From contig NZ_JAJGNO010000015.1 in NCBI RefSeq assembly GCF_020782235.1, positions 1-64,000 of the forward strand: DNA of 64,000 bases, in the 5' to 3' direction. This stretch comes from Sphingobium naphthae. Its GTDB lineage: Bacteria; Pseudomonadota; Alphaproteobacteria; Sphingomonadales; Sphingomonadaceae. This document shows positions 35,963-44,140 of this stretch, piece by piece. A program made the translations under genes and the position numbers. The notes beneath the pieces were generated by a model. It saw only the letters and a list, made by a program, of their open reading frames with translations, was not told the origin of the DNA and did not search any database. Numbering within the stretch: the first letter of the stretch is position 1; each line of letters opens with the position of its first letter.

Positions 35963-37972
35963 TGGTGATGTGTCAGCGGTGACGTTGGGGATAGTGTCAC
36001 ACGAGGTTGGCCTGGATCAAGAGGCGTTGTCGCGCAGCGATGTCGCTGGCATGGTTTCGATGTCGCTGGGCGATGTCGCTGGATCAGGAGCACTGTCGCG
36101 GAGCGATGTCGCTGAGGCCAGGGCGGATCGCCTGCGATAGCTCTCGACGTTCATTTCCAGGATAGTGGCGTGGTGAACGAGCCTGTCGATGGCAGCGACA
36201 GTCATTGCCTTATCCAAAAAAATGGAATCCCAACCGCTGAATGGTTGGTTGGCGGTGATCATGATGGAGCGCCTTTCGTATCTGGCAGAGATGAGTTCGA
36301 ACAGGACGCTGGTCTCTGCCTGGTCCTTGCGGACGTAGGACAGGTCATCGAGGATGAGCAGGTCGAAGCGGTCGAGCCTGGCGATCTCCTGGGTCAAGGT
36401 CAGGGACTGACGTGCGGCCTGCAAACGCTGGACGAGATCGGTGGTTCGGGTGAAGAAGACCCGGTATCCGCGCGCGACGAGCTCGTTGCCGATGGCGGCT
36501 GCGGCGTGGCTCTTGCCGGCACCGGGCGGACCAAATGCCAGAAGATTGTGGCCCGCCTTGAGCCAGGCATCTCCTTGGGTCAGAGCCATGACCTGGGCCT
36601 TGCTCAAGGTGGGAACGAGGCTGAAGTCGAAGGCATCCAGGGTCTTGCCGGGAGGCAGCCGTGCTTCTGTAAGATGGCGCTGGATCCGGCGTTGTTCGCG
36701 TTCGGCGAGTTCCAGTTCGGCCAAGGCTGCCAGCAGGCGCGAAGCCGGCCACCCCTCCTTGTCCGCTCGTGAACAGAAGTCCGGCCAGAGACGGGCAATG
36801 GTGGGCAGACGCAGCGTGCCAAGCAACATGGGCAGCTGGGCGGTGTCGACAGTGATGCTCATGCGGCCATCTCCCTGGCGGTGAGCAGATCGTCGTATGT
36901 GTCAGGCTGGGGAATATCGACGACCACATCGGCCGGCTCTTTGCCGGGGCGTTGGAAGCGCTCCTGCAGATCCCTCAGATCGGGTAAACCCTGGCCATCG
37001 AGTATGCCGGTCAGGGTCGCGGCGAGCTCAGCCTCGCAGGCCTGGTCATGCGCAAGCCACAGCAGCCCCACCATGCTGCGGCATGCGGCGGCTTTGGGAA
37101 GCGCACCCTCCAGAGCATCCCAGCAGCGGCGATATTCGCTGCGAGGGAAGAGCTTGTCGCGATAGACAAGGTTTGCCAGCGCGTGGGGCTTGGTACGCAG
37201 GCTGTGGATCACGTGCCGATAATTGACTACGTGGTCATGACCGCCCCGTCCGCGATCGGGCGCCCTCCCGCGTGGCAGGGTCTCGATGGGCTGCCCGGCC
37301 AGATAAAGGTCGATCCGGTCATCGAAGATCCTGGCTCGCAGGCTATGGCCGATGAGCCGGGAAGGCACGGTGTAGAAGACCTTGCGCAGCACGAAGCCGC
37401 CCGATGAGGTGACGAGCACCGTAGCTTCATCATAATCGCAGCTGCGGCGTGAAGGTAACGGGCGCAGGTGCTCAGCTTCGATGCGCAAGGCATCGCGCCG
37501 CCGGGCATTGTGGCGGCCCACGATCTGGGCGAGGAACGTGCGCCAGTCCTCGATGGAGGCGAAGTCACGTGTCCCGCGCAACTGGAGTGCCTGATCGAGC
37601 CGATCCTTAAGGTGACCATGACGGCTTTCTATGGACCCATTCTCATGGGCGACCCCGCGATTGTTGCGGGTGGGCTCCATCTGGTAATCGGCGCACAGGG
37701 CGGCATAGCGGGTCCGCAGATCTTCCTGGGCATCTTGCTCCAGGTTGGCGAACGCCGCGGAGAGGCTATCGGTGCGATGCTCGTGCGGCACGCCGCCAAG
37801 CTGCCACAGCGCATTCTGAAGGCCGCAGGCCAGCGCCGTGAAGCTTTCTCCTCCCAGCACGACCTCGGCATGCTCCCACCCGGAATAGACCAGCGCGAAG
37901 TGATAGATCAGGTGCGGGCTCGGATTGCCGGAGATGGTGACCTTCAGATCGCGGGCGTCAAAGAAATCCGAC
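35924..37972 (-). mobile_element. IS21-family element, right part missing
   Basis: An istB gene and the 3' two thirds of istA. The left end is placed near TGTAGCGCGACATC at 35924, where several related CAGCGACAT motifs follow. The other end is lost: the istA reading frame stops at 37972 against a serine-recombinase fragment, so the element cannot transpose alone. Confidence 0.75.
36017..36862 (-). CDS. istB: IS21-family helper ATPase IstB
   Basis: A 281-residue AAA+ protein related to DnaC: Walker A FGPPGAGKSHAA (about residue 110), Walker B LLILDDLSYV, and NQPFSGWD sensor region. IstB selects the target for IstA. The extra C-terminal tail contains repeated ATSLRD/ATSPSD units encoded by repeated GCGATGTCGCTG motifs, unusual for the family. 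Overlaps istA by four bases. Confidence 0.85.
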   Translation of the reverse strand: MSITVDTAQLPMLLGTLRLPTIARLWPDFCSRADKEGWPASRLLAALAELELAEREQRRIQRHLTEARLPPGKTLDAFDFSLVPTLSKAQVMALTQGDAWLKAGHNLLAFGPPGAGKSHAAAAIGNELVARGYRVFFTRTTDLVQRLQAARQSLTLTQEIARLDRFDLLILDDLSYVRKDQAETSVLFELISARYERRSIMITANQPFSGWDSIFLDKAMTVAAIDRLVHHATILEMNVESYRRRSALASATSLRDSAPDPATSPSDIETMPATSLRDNAS

Positions 37973-37974
37973 AT
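36859..37974 (-). pseudogene. istA: IS21-family transposase IstA, N-terminally truncated
   Basis: About 370 residues: part of the DDE core (YSGWEHAEVVLGGESFTALACGLQNALWQLGG, NRGVAHENGSIESRHGHLKDRLDQAL with the catalytic Glu) and the C-terminal beta domain. The HTH region and the first catalytic Asp are missing, removed at the junction with the recombinase fragment at 37972. The apparent ATG at 37974 is created by that junction. Confidence 0.8.
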
Positions 37975-38252
37975 GCCCGTTTCGACAGCCGACCAGTCGT
38001 GCGAACGGCAGCTCCGCGACCTGGCCGGCTTTGCCGAGCGTGGCGGCTATGAAGTGGTCGAGGTCTTCCGCGAAACCGCGTCGGGCATGAAGGCAAACCG
38101 TTCGGCGCGGGCTGAGGTGATGAAGCTGGCGCAGGCACGCCATATCGATGCGATCCTCGTTACCGAACTCAGTCGCTGGGGGCGTTCGACCCAGGACCTG
38201 CTCGATACACTCAACCGGCTGTCGGGCTGGCGCGTGTCGGTGGTCGCGATGA
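37973..38252 (+). pseudogene. Serine recombinase, internal fragment
   Basis: About 93 codons of a resolvase/invertase catalytic domain: VSTADQSCERQLRDLAGFAERGGY, FRETASGMKANRSARAEVMKL, AILVTELSRWGRSTQDLLDTLNRLSGW. The first residues (normally an active-site LYARVS segment) are lost at the IS21 fragment and the rest at the left end of the second IS21-type element at 38253. Confidence 0.8.
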
Positions 38253-38375
38253 TGTCAACGGCGGAGCAAAAGTCGGCCATGGGGCGGCGTAAAACCAGGC
38301 CATCGTGTTACATGCCCGGGGGGAGTGGCGTGAGGGCGTAGCCCGAGGGCCACTCCCCCCGCATTGGCTTGCTTT

Positions 38376-39143
38376 TCAGGGTCTGATTTTAGCCTTGCGG
38401 GCCCGGCTGTGAGCGAGGCGATAGCTTTCGCCGTTCATCTCGAGGATGCTGACGTGATGGGTCAGGCGGTCAAGGAGCGCGCCGGTGAGACGCTCGGATC
38501 CGAAGGTTTCGGTCCACTCGTCGAAGGGTAGGTTGCTGGTGATCAAGGTGGAGCCGCGTTCGTAGCGCTGGGAGATCAGCTCGAACAACAGTTCGGCGCC
38601 GGTCTTGGAGAGCGGTACGAAGCCCAGTTCGTCGATGATGAGCAGTTTGTATCCGACCATCTGCTTCTGGAAGCGCAGGAGACGCCGCTCGTCGCGCGCC
38701 TCCATCATTTCGCTGACCAGCGCCGCCGCAGTGGTGAAGCCCACCGACAGCCCTTTCTGGCATGCTGCCAGTCCGAGCCCCAAAGCTACGTGCGTCTTTC
38801 CGGTGCCCGATGGTCCCAGAGCGATGGCGTTCTCACGCCGCTCGATCCACTCGCAGCGCGCCATCTCGAGCACCTGCATCTTGTTGAGCCTGGGGATGAC
38901 GGCGAAGTCGAAGCTGTCGAGGCTTTTGACGGCGGGGAAGCGCGCGGCCTTGATGCGCCGCTCGACCATACGACGCTCCCTGTCGATCATCTCCATCTCG
39001 ACGAGACGGGCGAGGAAGCGGATATGATCGACGCCTTCGGCGGCACATTGCCGGGCGAGCTTGTGATGCTCTCGCAGGCACGTAGGCAGCTTGAGCGCCT
39101 TGAGATTGTGAGCGAGAAGGATCTCCGGGGCCTGATCGCTCAT
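38376..39143 (-). CDS. istB: IS21-family helper ATPase IstB (second element)
   Basis: A 255-residue AAA+ protein: Walker A LGPSGTGKTHVALGL, Walker B KLLIIDELGFVPLS, ELISQRYERGSTLITSNLPF. ATG 39143 overlaps the istA stop as ATGA. Sequence differs strongly from the IstB at 36017, so the two elements are different IS21 lineages. A GC-rich stem-loop (GGGGGGAGTGGC and its complement, about 38320-38363) follows the stop codon. Confidence 0.92.
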   Translation of the reverse strand: MSDQAPEILLAHNLKALKLPTCLREHHKLARQCAAEGVDHIRFLARLVEMEMIDRERRMVERRIKAARFPAVKSLDSFDFAVIPRLNKMQVLEMARCEWIERRENAIALGPSGTGKTHVALGLGLAACQKGLSVGFTTAAALVSEMMEARDERRLLRFQKQMVGYKLLIIDELGFVPLSKTGAELLFELISQRYERGSTLITSNLPFDEWTETFGSERLTGALLDRLTHHVSILEMNGESYRLAHSRARKAKIRP

Positions 39144-40648
39144 GCGGCCTCCTGCTGGTCGGAGAGCAGGCTCAGATAGGCTCTGGCAAAAGTCTTCTCG
39201 ACCGTGGTGCGTGGCAGGAAGGGATAGACGTCCAGGTCCAGCCTGGGCGGTACGCGTTCGACCCGGCACAGGACGAGGTGCTTGACGGCATCGAAGCCGA
39301 TGGCGCCAAGATCAATGGCCTGTTCCACCGCCGCCTGGAGATCGGCGACGGTGAACGTTTCCAGCAGGCGCAGCACCTGTACATATTCACGCCTGCCATG
39401 CTTGTGCATGCGGCCTTCCATCAACCGCTGCAGTGTCGTGAACGCTTCGGGCAAATCCCAGCCCTGCAAAGGGGCAGCCTGGTCGAATGCGTTGATCTTC
39501 TGCTCGATCAGCGGGAGATAATGGAGCGGGTCGAAGATAACCTCCTCGCGGGCATAACAACGAGGATGACGGGCGATGACTTCGCTGCGGCAGCCGATCA
39601 CCACCTCATCGACATAGGCCCTGATCCAGACCTCCTGATGGCCCCAGGCCACCGGAACCGAATAATCATTGGTCTTGTAGCGCACCAGGGATTGCGAGGA
39701 GACCCGCCCGCCCGCCTGATCGCAGGCCTCGAAGGGTGTAGCGGGTAGAGGCTGCATGGCCGCGAGATCGCGTTGCAAGCGCTCACCGATCGTCTCGCTC
39801 TCCCCGCGCACCTTGTCCTGCTGGCGCTTGCGGCATTGCTCCTCCAGCCACAGGTTGAAGGCCTCCCAGGTCGGGAACTTCGGGATCGGCACCATGAAAT
39901 TGCGGCGGCAGTAACCAACCAGCCCTTCCACATTGCCTTTCTCGTTCCCCTTGCCCGGGCGGGCATAGCGGTCGCGGATCACGTAATGCGACAGGAAAGC
40001 GCTGAACAGCGTGGCACGCTTGCGCGTGCCGTCTGGCAGGATCTTCGCCACAAGACAGCGATCGTTGTCGTAGACGATCGAGCGCGGCACCGCGCCGAAG
40101 AACGCAAAGGCATGAACGTGTCCGTCCACCCAGGCTTCCGCCACTGCCGCCGGATAGGCCCGCACATAGCAGGCATCACTGTGCGGTAGATCGAGCGCGA
40201 AGAAGTAGGCCTTTTGCTCCACCCCGCCGATCTCCACCAGCGCTTCCCCGAAATCGGCCTGCGCATCTCCCGCCGGGTGCGCCAGCGGCACGAACATCTC
40301 CCGGCTGCGCTGCTCGCGCTCCCGGATGTAATCCTTGATGATCGTATAGCCGCCGGTGAAACCATGCTCGGTGCGCAAGCGGTCGAATACCCGCTTCGCC
40401 GTATGCCGCTGTTTGCGCGGGACGCCGCGGTCACCTTCAAGCCATCCATCGATGATCGCTACAAACCCGTCCAGCTTCGGGCGCTGCGGTACAGACTGAC
40501 GCCGGTAACCCGGTGGCGATGAAAACGACAGCATCTTGCGCACCGTATCGCGCGACACATTGAAACGCTTCGCCGCCGCCCGTTGGCTCATGCCATCCGC
40601 GCAAGCCAAACGGACCTGAAGATAAAGTTCCACGCTGTAGATCCCCAC
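39140..40648 (-). CDS. istA: IS21-family transposase IstA (second element)
   Basis: A 502-residue DDE transposase. HTH at the N-terminus (MSQRAAAKRFNVSRDTVRKML), catalytic region with DFGEALVEIGG, YDNDRCLV and the late Glu in GKGNEKGNVEGLVGYCRR, and the C-terminal SLVRYKTNDYSVP domain. Full length, no frameshift. It lies directly upstream of istB. Confidence 0.92.
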   Translation of the reverse strand: MGIYSVELYLQVRLACADGMSQRAAAKRFNVSRDTVRKMLSFSSPPGYRRQSVPQRPKLDGFVAIIDGWLEGDRGVPRKQRHTAKRVFDRLRTEHGFTGGYTIIKDYIREREQRSREMFVPLAHPAGDAQADFGEALVEIGGVEQKAYFFALDLPHSDACYVRAYPAAVAEAWVDGHVHAFAFFGAVPRSIVYDNDRCLVAKILPDGTRKRATLFSAFLSHYVIRDRYARPGKGNEKGNVEGLVGYCRRNFMVPIPKFPTWEAFNLWLEEQCRKRQQDKVRGESETIGERLQRDLAAMQPLPATPFEACDQAGGRVSSQSLVRYKTNDYSVPVAWGHQEVWIRAYVDEVVIGCRSEVIARHPRCYAREEVIFDPLHYLPLIEQKINAFDQAAPLQGWDLPEAFTTLQRLMEGRMHKHGRREYVQVLRLLETFTVADLQAAVEQAIDLGAIGFDAVKHLVLCRVERVPPRLDLDVYPFLPRTTVEKTFARAYLSLLSDQQEAA

Positions 40649-40752
40649 ACCTCCCTGACTTGGCAGAAAGGCTTCAAGGTGGACGACTTTTACGCCGCCC
40701 GCAGCGGGACTATCCCGCCACTAGCGTGGCCGAATATTGCTCCGCCGTTCTC

Positions 40753-41051
40753 ACGTTGAGCAATTGCTTACAAATGTGGGCGACGACGCCCATGAAATCA
40801 CCCTTGCTACCGAGACGATCATAACAGCCCTCAAGCTGCAACGTGATGCGCTCGCGATCCAAAGCTCTCGCCGTAGAGCACGCTTCGGCTCGATGCTCCT
40901 GCTCATGATCCCCGTGTTCTTCGTAGGTTTGATGATTGGCGCATCATACGGGATAGATGAAGGTCGGGCGCGGGAGCGTGAAGCCTTAAAGTATCCGATG
41001 ATACCCCAGCTGTCCGTAGATCGTGGCGGGCTCAAAACTGACGGAAGGTAG
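40753..41051 (+). pseudogene. Small membrane-anchored protein, 5'-truncated copy
   Basis: Codes for the last 98 residues of the protein at 17392, including the membrane segment FGSMLLLMIPVFFVGLMIG. The first 50 codons are replaced by the IS21-type end, so no proper start remains. Confidence 0.8.
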
Positions 41052-41054
41052 AGC

Positions 41055-41070
41055 GGTGGCAGCTGCCACC
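41055..41070. repeat. Dispersed 16-bp palindrome, copy 4
   Basis: Perfect GGTGGCAGCTGCCACC in the right copy of the 588-bp repeat. Confidence 0.9.
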
Positions 41071-41110
41071 GCTTGCGATCTCTTGATGGGCTATGGCCTC
41101 ATGAGGCACG

Positions 41111-41341
41111 ATGAAGAAATCTGACAGGGCAAAGAAACAAACCGCCAAGGTAATCGAGGCGGCTGCACGCGCCCATGAAGCTCTCGATTATTTCAACGGC
41201 AACGTCACAAATCCGTTCGATGAGTTAACATGGCCCAGTATTGCCGAAGGTTATCTTCTAGTCGCGCAGAAGGCGGTATCAGACGCCTTGGTCGCTTTGG
41301 AACGCGCAAACAGCGTTGGCTGGACCAAGCACGGCCAGTAA
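41111..41341 (+). CDS. Hypothetical 76-residue protein (second copy)
   Basis: Differs from the copy at 17901 at few residues (KQTAKV for KHTAKV, N for S near residue 29). The reading frame is intact and ends in TAA. It converges with the relaxase gene, whose stop codon is at 41342, immediately beside its own. Confidence 0.6.
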   Translation: MKKSDRAKKQTAKVIEAAARAHEALDYFNGNVTNPFDELTWPSIAEGYLLVAQKAVSDALVALERANSVGWTKHGQ

Positions 41342-42385
41342 CTATCGTCCTGGCCCTTCCCGCGAACGATCGCGGTTCCTAGATCGTTCGCTCTGCCGCT
41401 TCCGCTCCATCGCGGCTACCGATCGCTCATGAATTGTAGGCGTTCGCCCTGCCCCCACAAATTGCCGCACCTGGTCGGCAAGCTGGCGGTCAGCTGGATC
41501 GCTGCTTGCCTCAAGGCGCTTGGCGGCGGCTAGATAGCGGTGTTGCGTCTCAGTCCATGCCTGCCGCCCGCGCACCACGAAATCCGGAGCGGTGGACCGC
41601 CCCGCCAGCTGGTCTCGCGCGGCCGCAGTGATCTTCTGATTGGCAAACGGTGCAGGTGCGGTGCCGGCCATGTAGCGCTGCCGCATCCGATTCAGGGCCA
41701 TGCTTTGACCAGCTCGGCCGACACCGCGCGCTGCGCGAGGCGTTGCCTCGGCAGTAACCCCCCTCGCCCGCAATTCCTCGGCAAAGCGCTCCCGGTAATG
41801 ATGCAGCGTTTGAGGTCGCGGGTTGAAGCGTTTCCCCGTGTCACCGCGCGCTGCAACCGTCACATGCACGTGAGGCCGTGGTGTGTCCGTATGCAGCGCC
41901 AGGACGTAATCCCACTCATGCCCGATCTCGCTCCGCGCGACTTCGCGCACCGCTGAAAGAACCTTGTCGGGGTCTGTGCCTGCCGGCATCGAAAAAACCA
42001 TGCTCACGGCGGCTACGGTAGAATTGTCACGCCAATAGACAGGATCGCCCCAATCGCGCGCCAGCGCCGCCCGATCTTCCTTGTCAGTCAGAATGTCGCC
42101 ATCGCGCGTTTCAAGCGGCACATCGCCTTTTCGGCCGATATAGTCGAAATGCGCAGCCGCGTGGTTCTTGCCCTTCGGCCTGCCCGTAACCTTGACCATG
42201 ACCTCCGGAGCACGGCTGACAATGCGAGCAAGCCGCGCCCGGGTGCTCCCGCCCTGGCCTGCTCGCCTCGAACTAAGCGAGCGCAGCAACATGTCGGCGC
42301 CGCGCCTGTTCGGGTCGCTGGTCAGCTTTGGTTTGAACAGCGCGGCGAGCTGGCCCGCCTCAAAGCTGCTGTCAAAGTCGCTCAC
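41342..42385 (-). CDS. Relaxase, VirD2/MobA-like nuclease
   Basis: A 347-residue protein. The relaxase domain shows HFDYIGRKGDVPLETRDGD and the histidine motif HTDTPRPHVHVTVAARG (metal-binding HxH). The MOBP-type assignment is supported by the TATCCTG/C motif near the start of the operon. The catalytic tyrosine is not obvious to me; the Tyr in HFDYIGRKG is a candidate. It nicks oriT and pilots the strand through VirD4. C-terminus is basic and charged. GTG 42385 overlaps the accessory gene by 14 bases. Confidence 0.82.
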   Translation of the reverse strand: MSDFDSSFEAGQLAALFKPKLTSDPNRRGADMLLRSLSSRRAGQGGSTRARLARIVSRAPEVMVKVTGRPKGKNHAAAHFDYIGRKGDVPLETRDGDILTDKEDRAALARDWGDPVYWRDNSTVAAVSMVFSMPAGTDPDKVLSAVREVARSEIGHEWDYVLALHTDTPRPHVHVTVAARGDTGKRFNPRPQTLHHYRERFAEELRARGVTAEATPRAARGVGRAGQSMALNRMRQRYMAGTAPAPFANQKITAAARDQLAGRSTAPDFVVRGRQAWTETQHRYLAAAKRLEASSDPADRQLADQVRQFVGAGRTPTIHERSVAAMERKRQSERSRNRDRSREGPGR

Positions 42386-42923
42386 CGGGCACCTCCCAAT
42401 AGACAAGATCGGCCTTCGTGGCTGCACCGATACCTTCGACGGCCGCGCCGATCGCCGCGCGCAGGTCGTTGACCTTATGCAGCTCGCCGGCGATCTCCGC
42501 TGCATTGTCCGCCAGCGCCATCTTGTTCGCCGCTCGGGCGATCTGATTCACGTTGCGGCCAATGCGCTGTAACGCCTGACGGCAATTCAACAGCTCTTCG
42601 CGCAACTCGCGATCGACAGGCGCGGCAATGCCGATGTGTCGCCGCACAAGAGCCATCGCCCAGGTCGCCGGGGTCATGCGGCGCTCCTTTGCGCGATGGC
42701 GGATCACGGCCAGTTCGGTTTCGGTGGGCCGAAGATAAAGGCGGTGCTCGCCAGCGGCCTCGCGGTCGGCAACAGGCGCGGCCTCGATGGCCGCCCCGGA
42801 CTGCCTGAGCACCGCGTCAACCAGCTGACGCATGAAGGGGCCGCGCCCTCCCCTCGTCTGCGCGAGCGCGTCGATCTTTGCGAGCTTGGCCGCCTCGATC
42901 TTGAAGCCCAGCGTCTTTTCCAT
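42372..42923 (-). CDS. Relaxosome accessory protein, MobC-like
   Basis: A 183-residue protein. The middle reads LYLRPTETELAVIRHRAKERRMTPATWAMALVRRHI, similar to an RHH domain, and the C-terminal part has LLNCRQALQRIGRNVNQIARAANK, the classical MobC/TraJ-like motif of relaxosome proteins. It probably binds oriT and helps the relaxase. The ATG at 42923 lies right at a 16-bp inverted repeat of the predicted oriT, which suggests self-regulation. Confidence 0.72.
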   Translation of the reverse strand: MEKTLGFKIEAAKLAKIDALAQTRGGRGPFMRQLVDAVLRQSGAAIEAAPVADREAAGEHRLYLRPTETELAVIRHRAKERRMTPATWAMALVRRHIGIAAPVDRELREELLNCRQALQRIGRNVNQIARAANKMALADNAAEIAGELHKVNDLRAAIGAAVEGIGAATKADLVYWEVPGERL

Positions 42924-43034
42924 GTGGGGTAGGTATCTCCCAACCGTGAAGCGCGATCCGATAGGATTGAGCGTATCGGTTAACATTAGCCGCCGCAAGG
43001 CTTATCCTGCCATAAAGTAGATACCTACCCCACA
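42923..43034. other. Predicted origin of transfer (oriT)
   Basis: A perfect 16-bp inverted repeat, TGTGGGGTAGGTATCT at 42923-42938 and its complement at 43019-43034, encloses TTATCCTGCC at 43002-43011. TATCCTG/C is the nick core of MOBP-type plasmids such as RP4 and Ti. The predicted cut is between 43009 and 43010 on the plus strand, so the parB/parA/ssb side would enter the recipient first and the relaxase genes last. Confidence 0.6.
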
Positions 43035-43044
43035 AACAAAAAGC

Positions 43045-43060
43045 GGTGGCAACTGCCACC
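43045..43060. repeat. Dispersed 16-bp palindrome, copy 5 (one mismatch)
   Basis: GGTGGCAACTGCCACC, the only complete copy with a substitution, between oriT and the parB stop codon. Confidence 0.85.
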
Positions 43061-43114
43061 GCTTCAAAATTCCACGCCGCCTCAATGCTGAGTGAACGTG
43101 GACGGTAAAAGCTA

Positions 43115-44140
43115 TCAGAAGTCGAAGGTTTGGGGCGCAGCCTCGCCGTCGAACCGAACCGTGACCTGGCCGCTGAGAACAATCCCGCGACGGCCCTGAA
43201 TGATGATGGCCGGTGCGTCGTTGGCCTCTTTCGGCTGACGGGGGGTGCGCGGCTTGTGATCGGAACGCTCGGCAAGCGCAGCGCCCTCCCCTTCCCGCTC
43301 GTCGTCGCCGGCATCCAGTTCGGGCCGCTCCCGACGCTCATCTGCTGCACTGGTGGCAGCTGCCACCGGCGCGCGCGATTCTTGGGGCAGCGCTGAATCG
43401 TCATTCGGTTTAGCGGCGCCGGCCTGAGCGCTCTCTTCATCGGGACCGCCTTGGAGCGTGGCAAGAAACTGCTCGCAGGCGGCGGCTGTCGGATTTTCAT
43501 TCGTGACCACGAAATTGCGCGTGGCCTCCTCGTCCAGCTCGATCGCGTGTTTGATGGCGACGGCGGCGCGCGGAGAACAATTCTTCAACGCGGCAAGAAT
43601 GTCCTCGGGCAAGGTGCGCAGCGAGTAGAGGCGCTTCACTTCCGAATGCGGCTTGGCGATGCGCGCGGCTAGATCCTTTGTCGAAAGCGTGTCACTGACG
43701 CGGCTCGCGATGAAACTGACGCGCTCGGCCAGACTTAGGGCTTGGCGTTGTTCGTTCTCAAGAAACTGGTCGAGGCCAATATCGCGTTCGGCGTCGGCCT
43801 GATCCAGAACGGTGTCGATCTGGTCGAAACCAAGCTGGCGGCACGCGCGGTAGCGCCGCTCGCCGTATCGGATGATGTAGCGGCCGTTCGATGTTGGCGC
43901 GACGACGATGGGTTGCAGCAAGCCGCGGTCCTTGATGGTCGCGGCCAGTGCATCAATCTCGGCCTGGTCGAACTCCCGGCGAACCTGCGCGGGGTCTGGA
44001 TCAATGTCAGCGAGCGGAAGGCGCTGAAACCGCCCAGCTGCCTTGAACTCGGTATTCGCGGGGACGGCCGAAAAATCCATCGCGTCCATATCGAAGTCGG
44101 CAAAGCTCTTCTTCGCCGGTTTGACAGCTGCCTTGCTCAT
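43115..44140 (-). CDS. parB: ParB/KorB-type partition protein
   Basis: A 341-residue protein: ParB nuclease-like domain (LPLADIDPDPAQVRREFD, GLLQPIVVAP, YIIRYGERRYRACRQLG), HTH (LALAERVSFIA-like LSLAERVSFIASRVSDTLSTKDLAARIAKPHSEVKRLYSL) and an acidic, low-complexity linker followed by a short C-terminal dimerisation domain. It binds a centromere site and works with ParA. No parS was identified; the frequent 16-bp palindrome, one copy of which is inside this gene, is a candidate. It overlaps parA by four bases. Confidence 0.9.
   Translation of the reverse strand: MSKAAVKPAKKSFADFDMDAMDFSAVPANTEFKAAGRFQRLPLADIDPDPAQVRREFDQAEIDALAATIKDRGLLQPIVVAPTSNGRYIIRYGERRYRACRQLGFDQIDTVLDQADAERDIGLDQFLENEQRQALSLAERVSFIASRVSDTLSTKDLAARIAKPHSEVKRLYSLRTLPEDILAALKNCSPRAAVAIKHAIELDEEATRNFVVTNENPTAAACEQFLATLQGGPDEESAQAGAAKPNDDSALPQESRAPVAAATSAADERRERPELDAGDDEREGEGAALAERSDHKPRTPRQPKEANDAPAIIIQGRRGIVLSGQVTVRFDGEAAPQTFDF
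43352..43367. repeat. Dispersed 16-bp palindrome, copy 6 (inside parB)
   Basis: Perfect GGTGGCAGCTGCCACC, in the part of parB that encodes the alanine-rich linker (VAAATSA). Confidence 0.9.

Larger units (their letters stand above)
38253..40753 (-). mobile_element. Complete IS21-family element (2,501 bp)
   Basis: Both ends carry imperfect inverted repeats starting TG..AACGGCGGAGCAA and running to TCGGCCA. Each end has a second inner repeat, GGCGGCGTAAAA (38283-38294 and inverted at 40688-40699), the multiple terminal repeats typical of IS21. The element holds istA and istB intact. Flanks do not match each other, so the target duplication has been lost; the left flank is a recombinase fragment and the right flank is the 588-bp backbone repeat. 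Confidence 0.82.
40753..41340 (+). repeat. 588-bp direct repeat, right copy
   Basis: Ungapped partner of 17543-18130 with about 20 mismatches. Begins within three bases of the right end of the IS21-type element and continues into the relaxase region, which is backbone. Confidence 0.9.

Noticed and set aside
38283..40699. GGCGGCGTAAAA inverted pair as the ends of the second IS21-type element
   Set aside because: A longer outer inverted repeat exists at 38253 and 40753; the inner pair is the second of the multiple terminal repeats.
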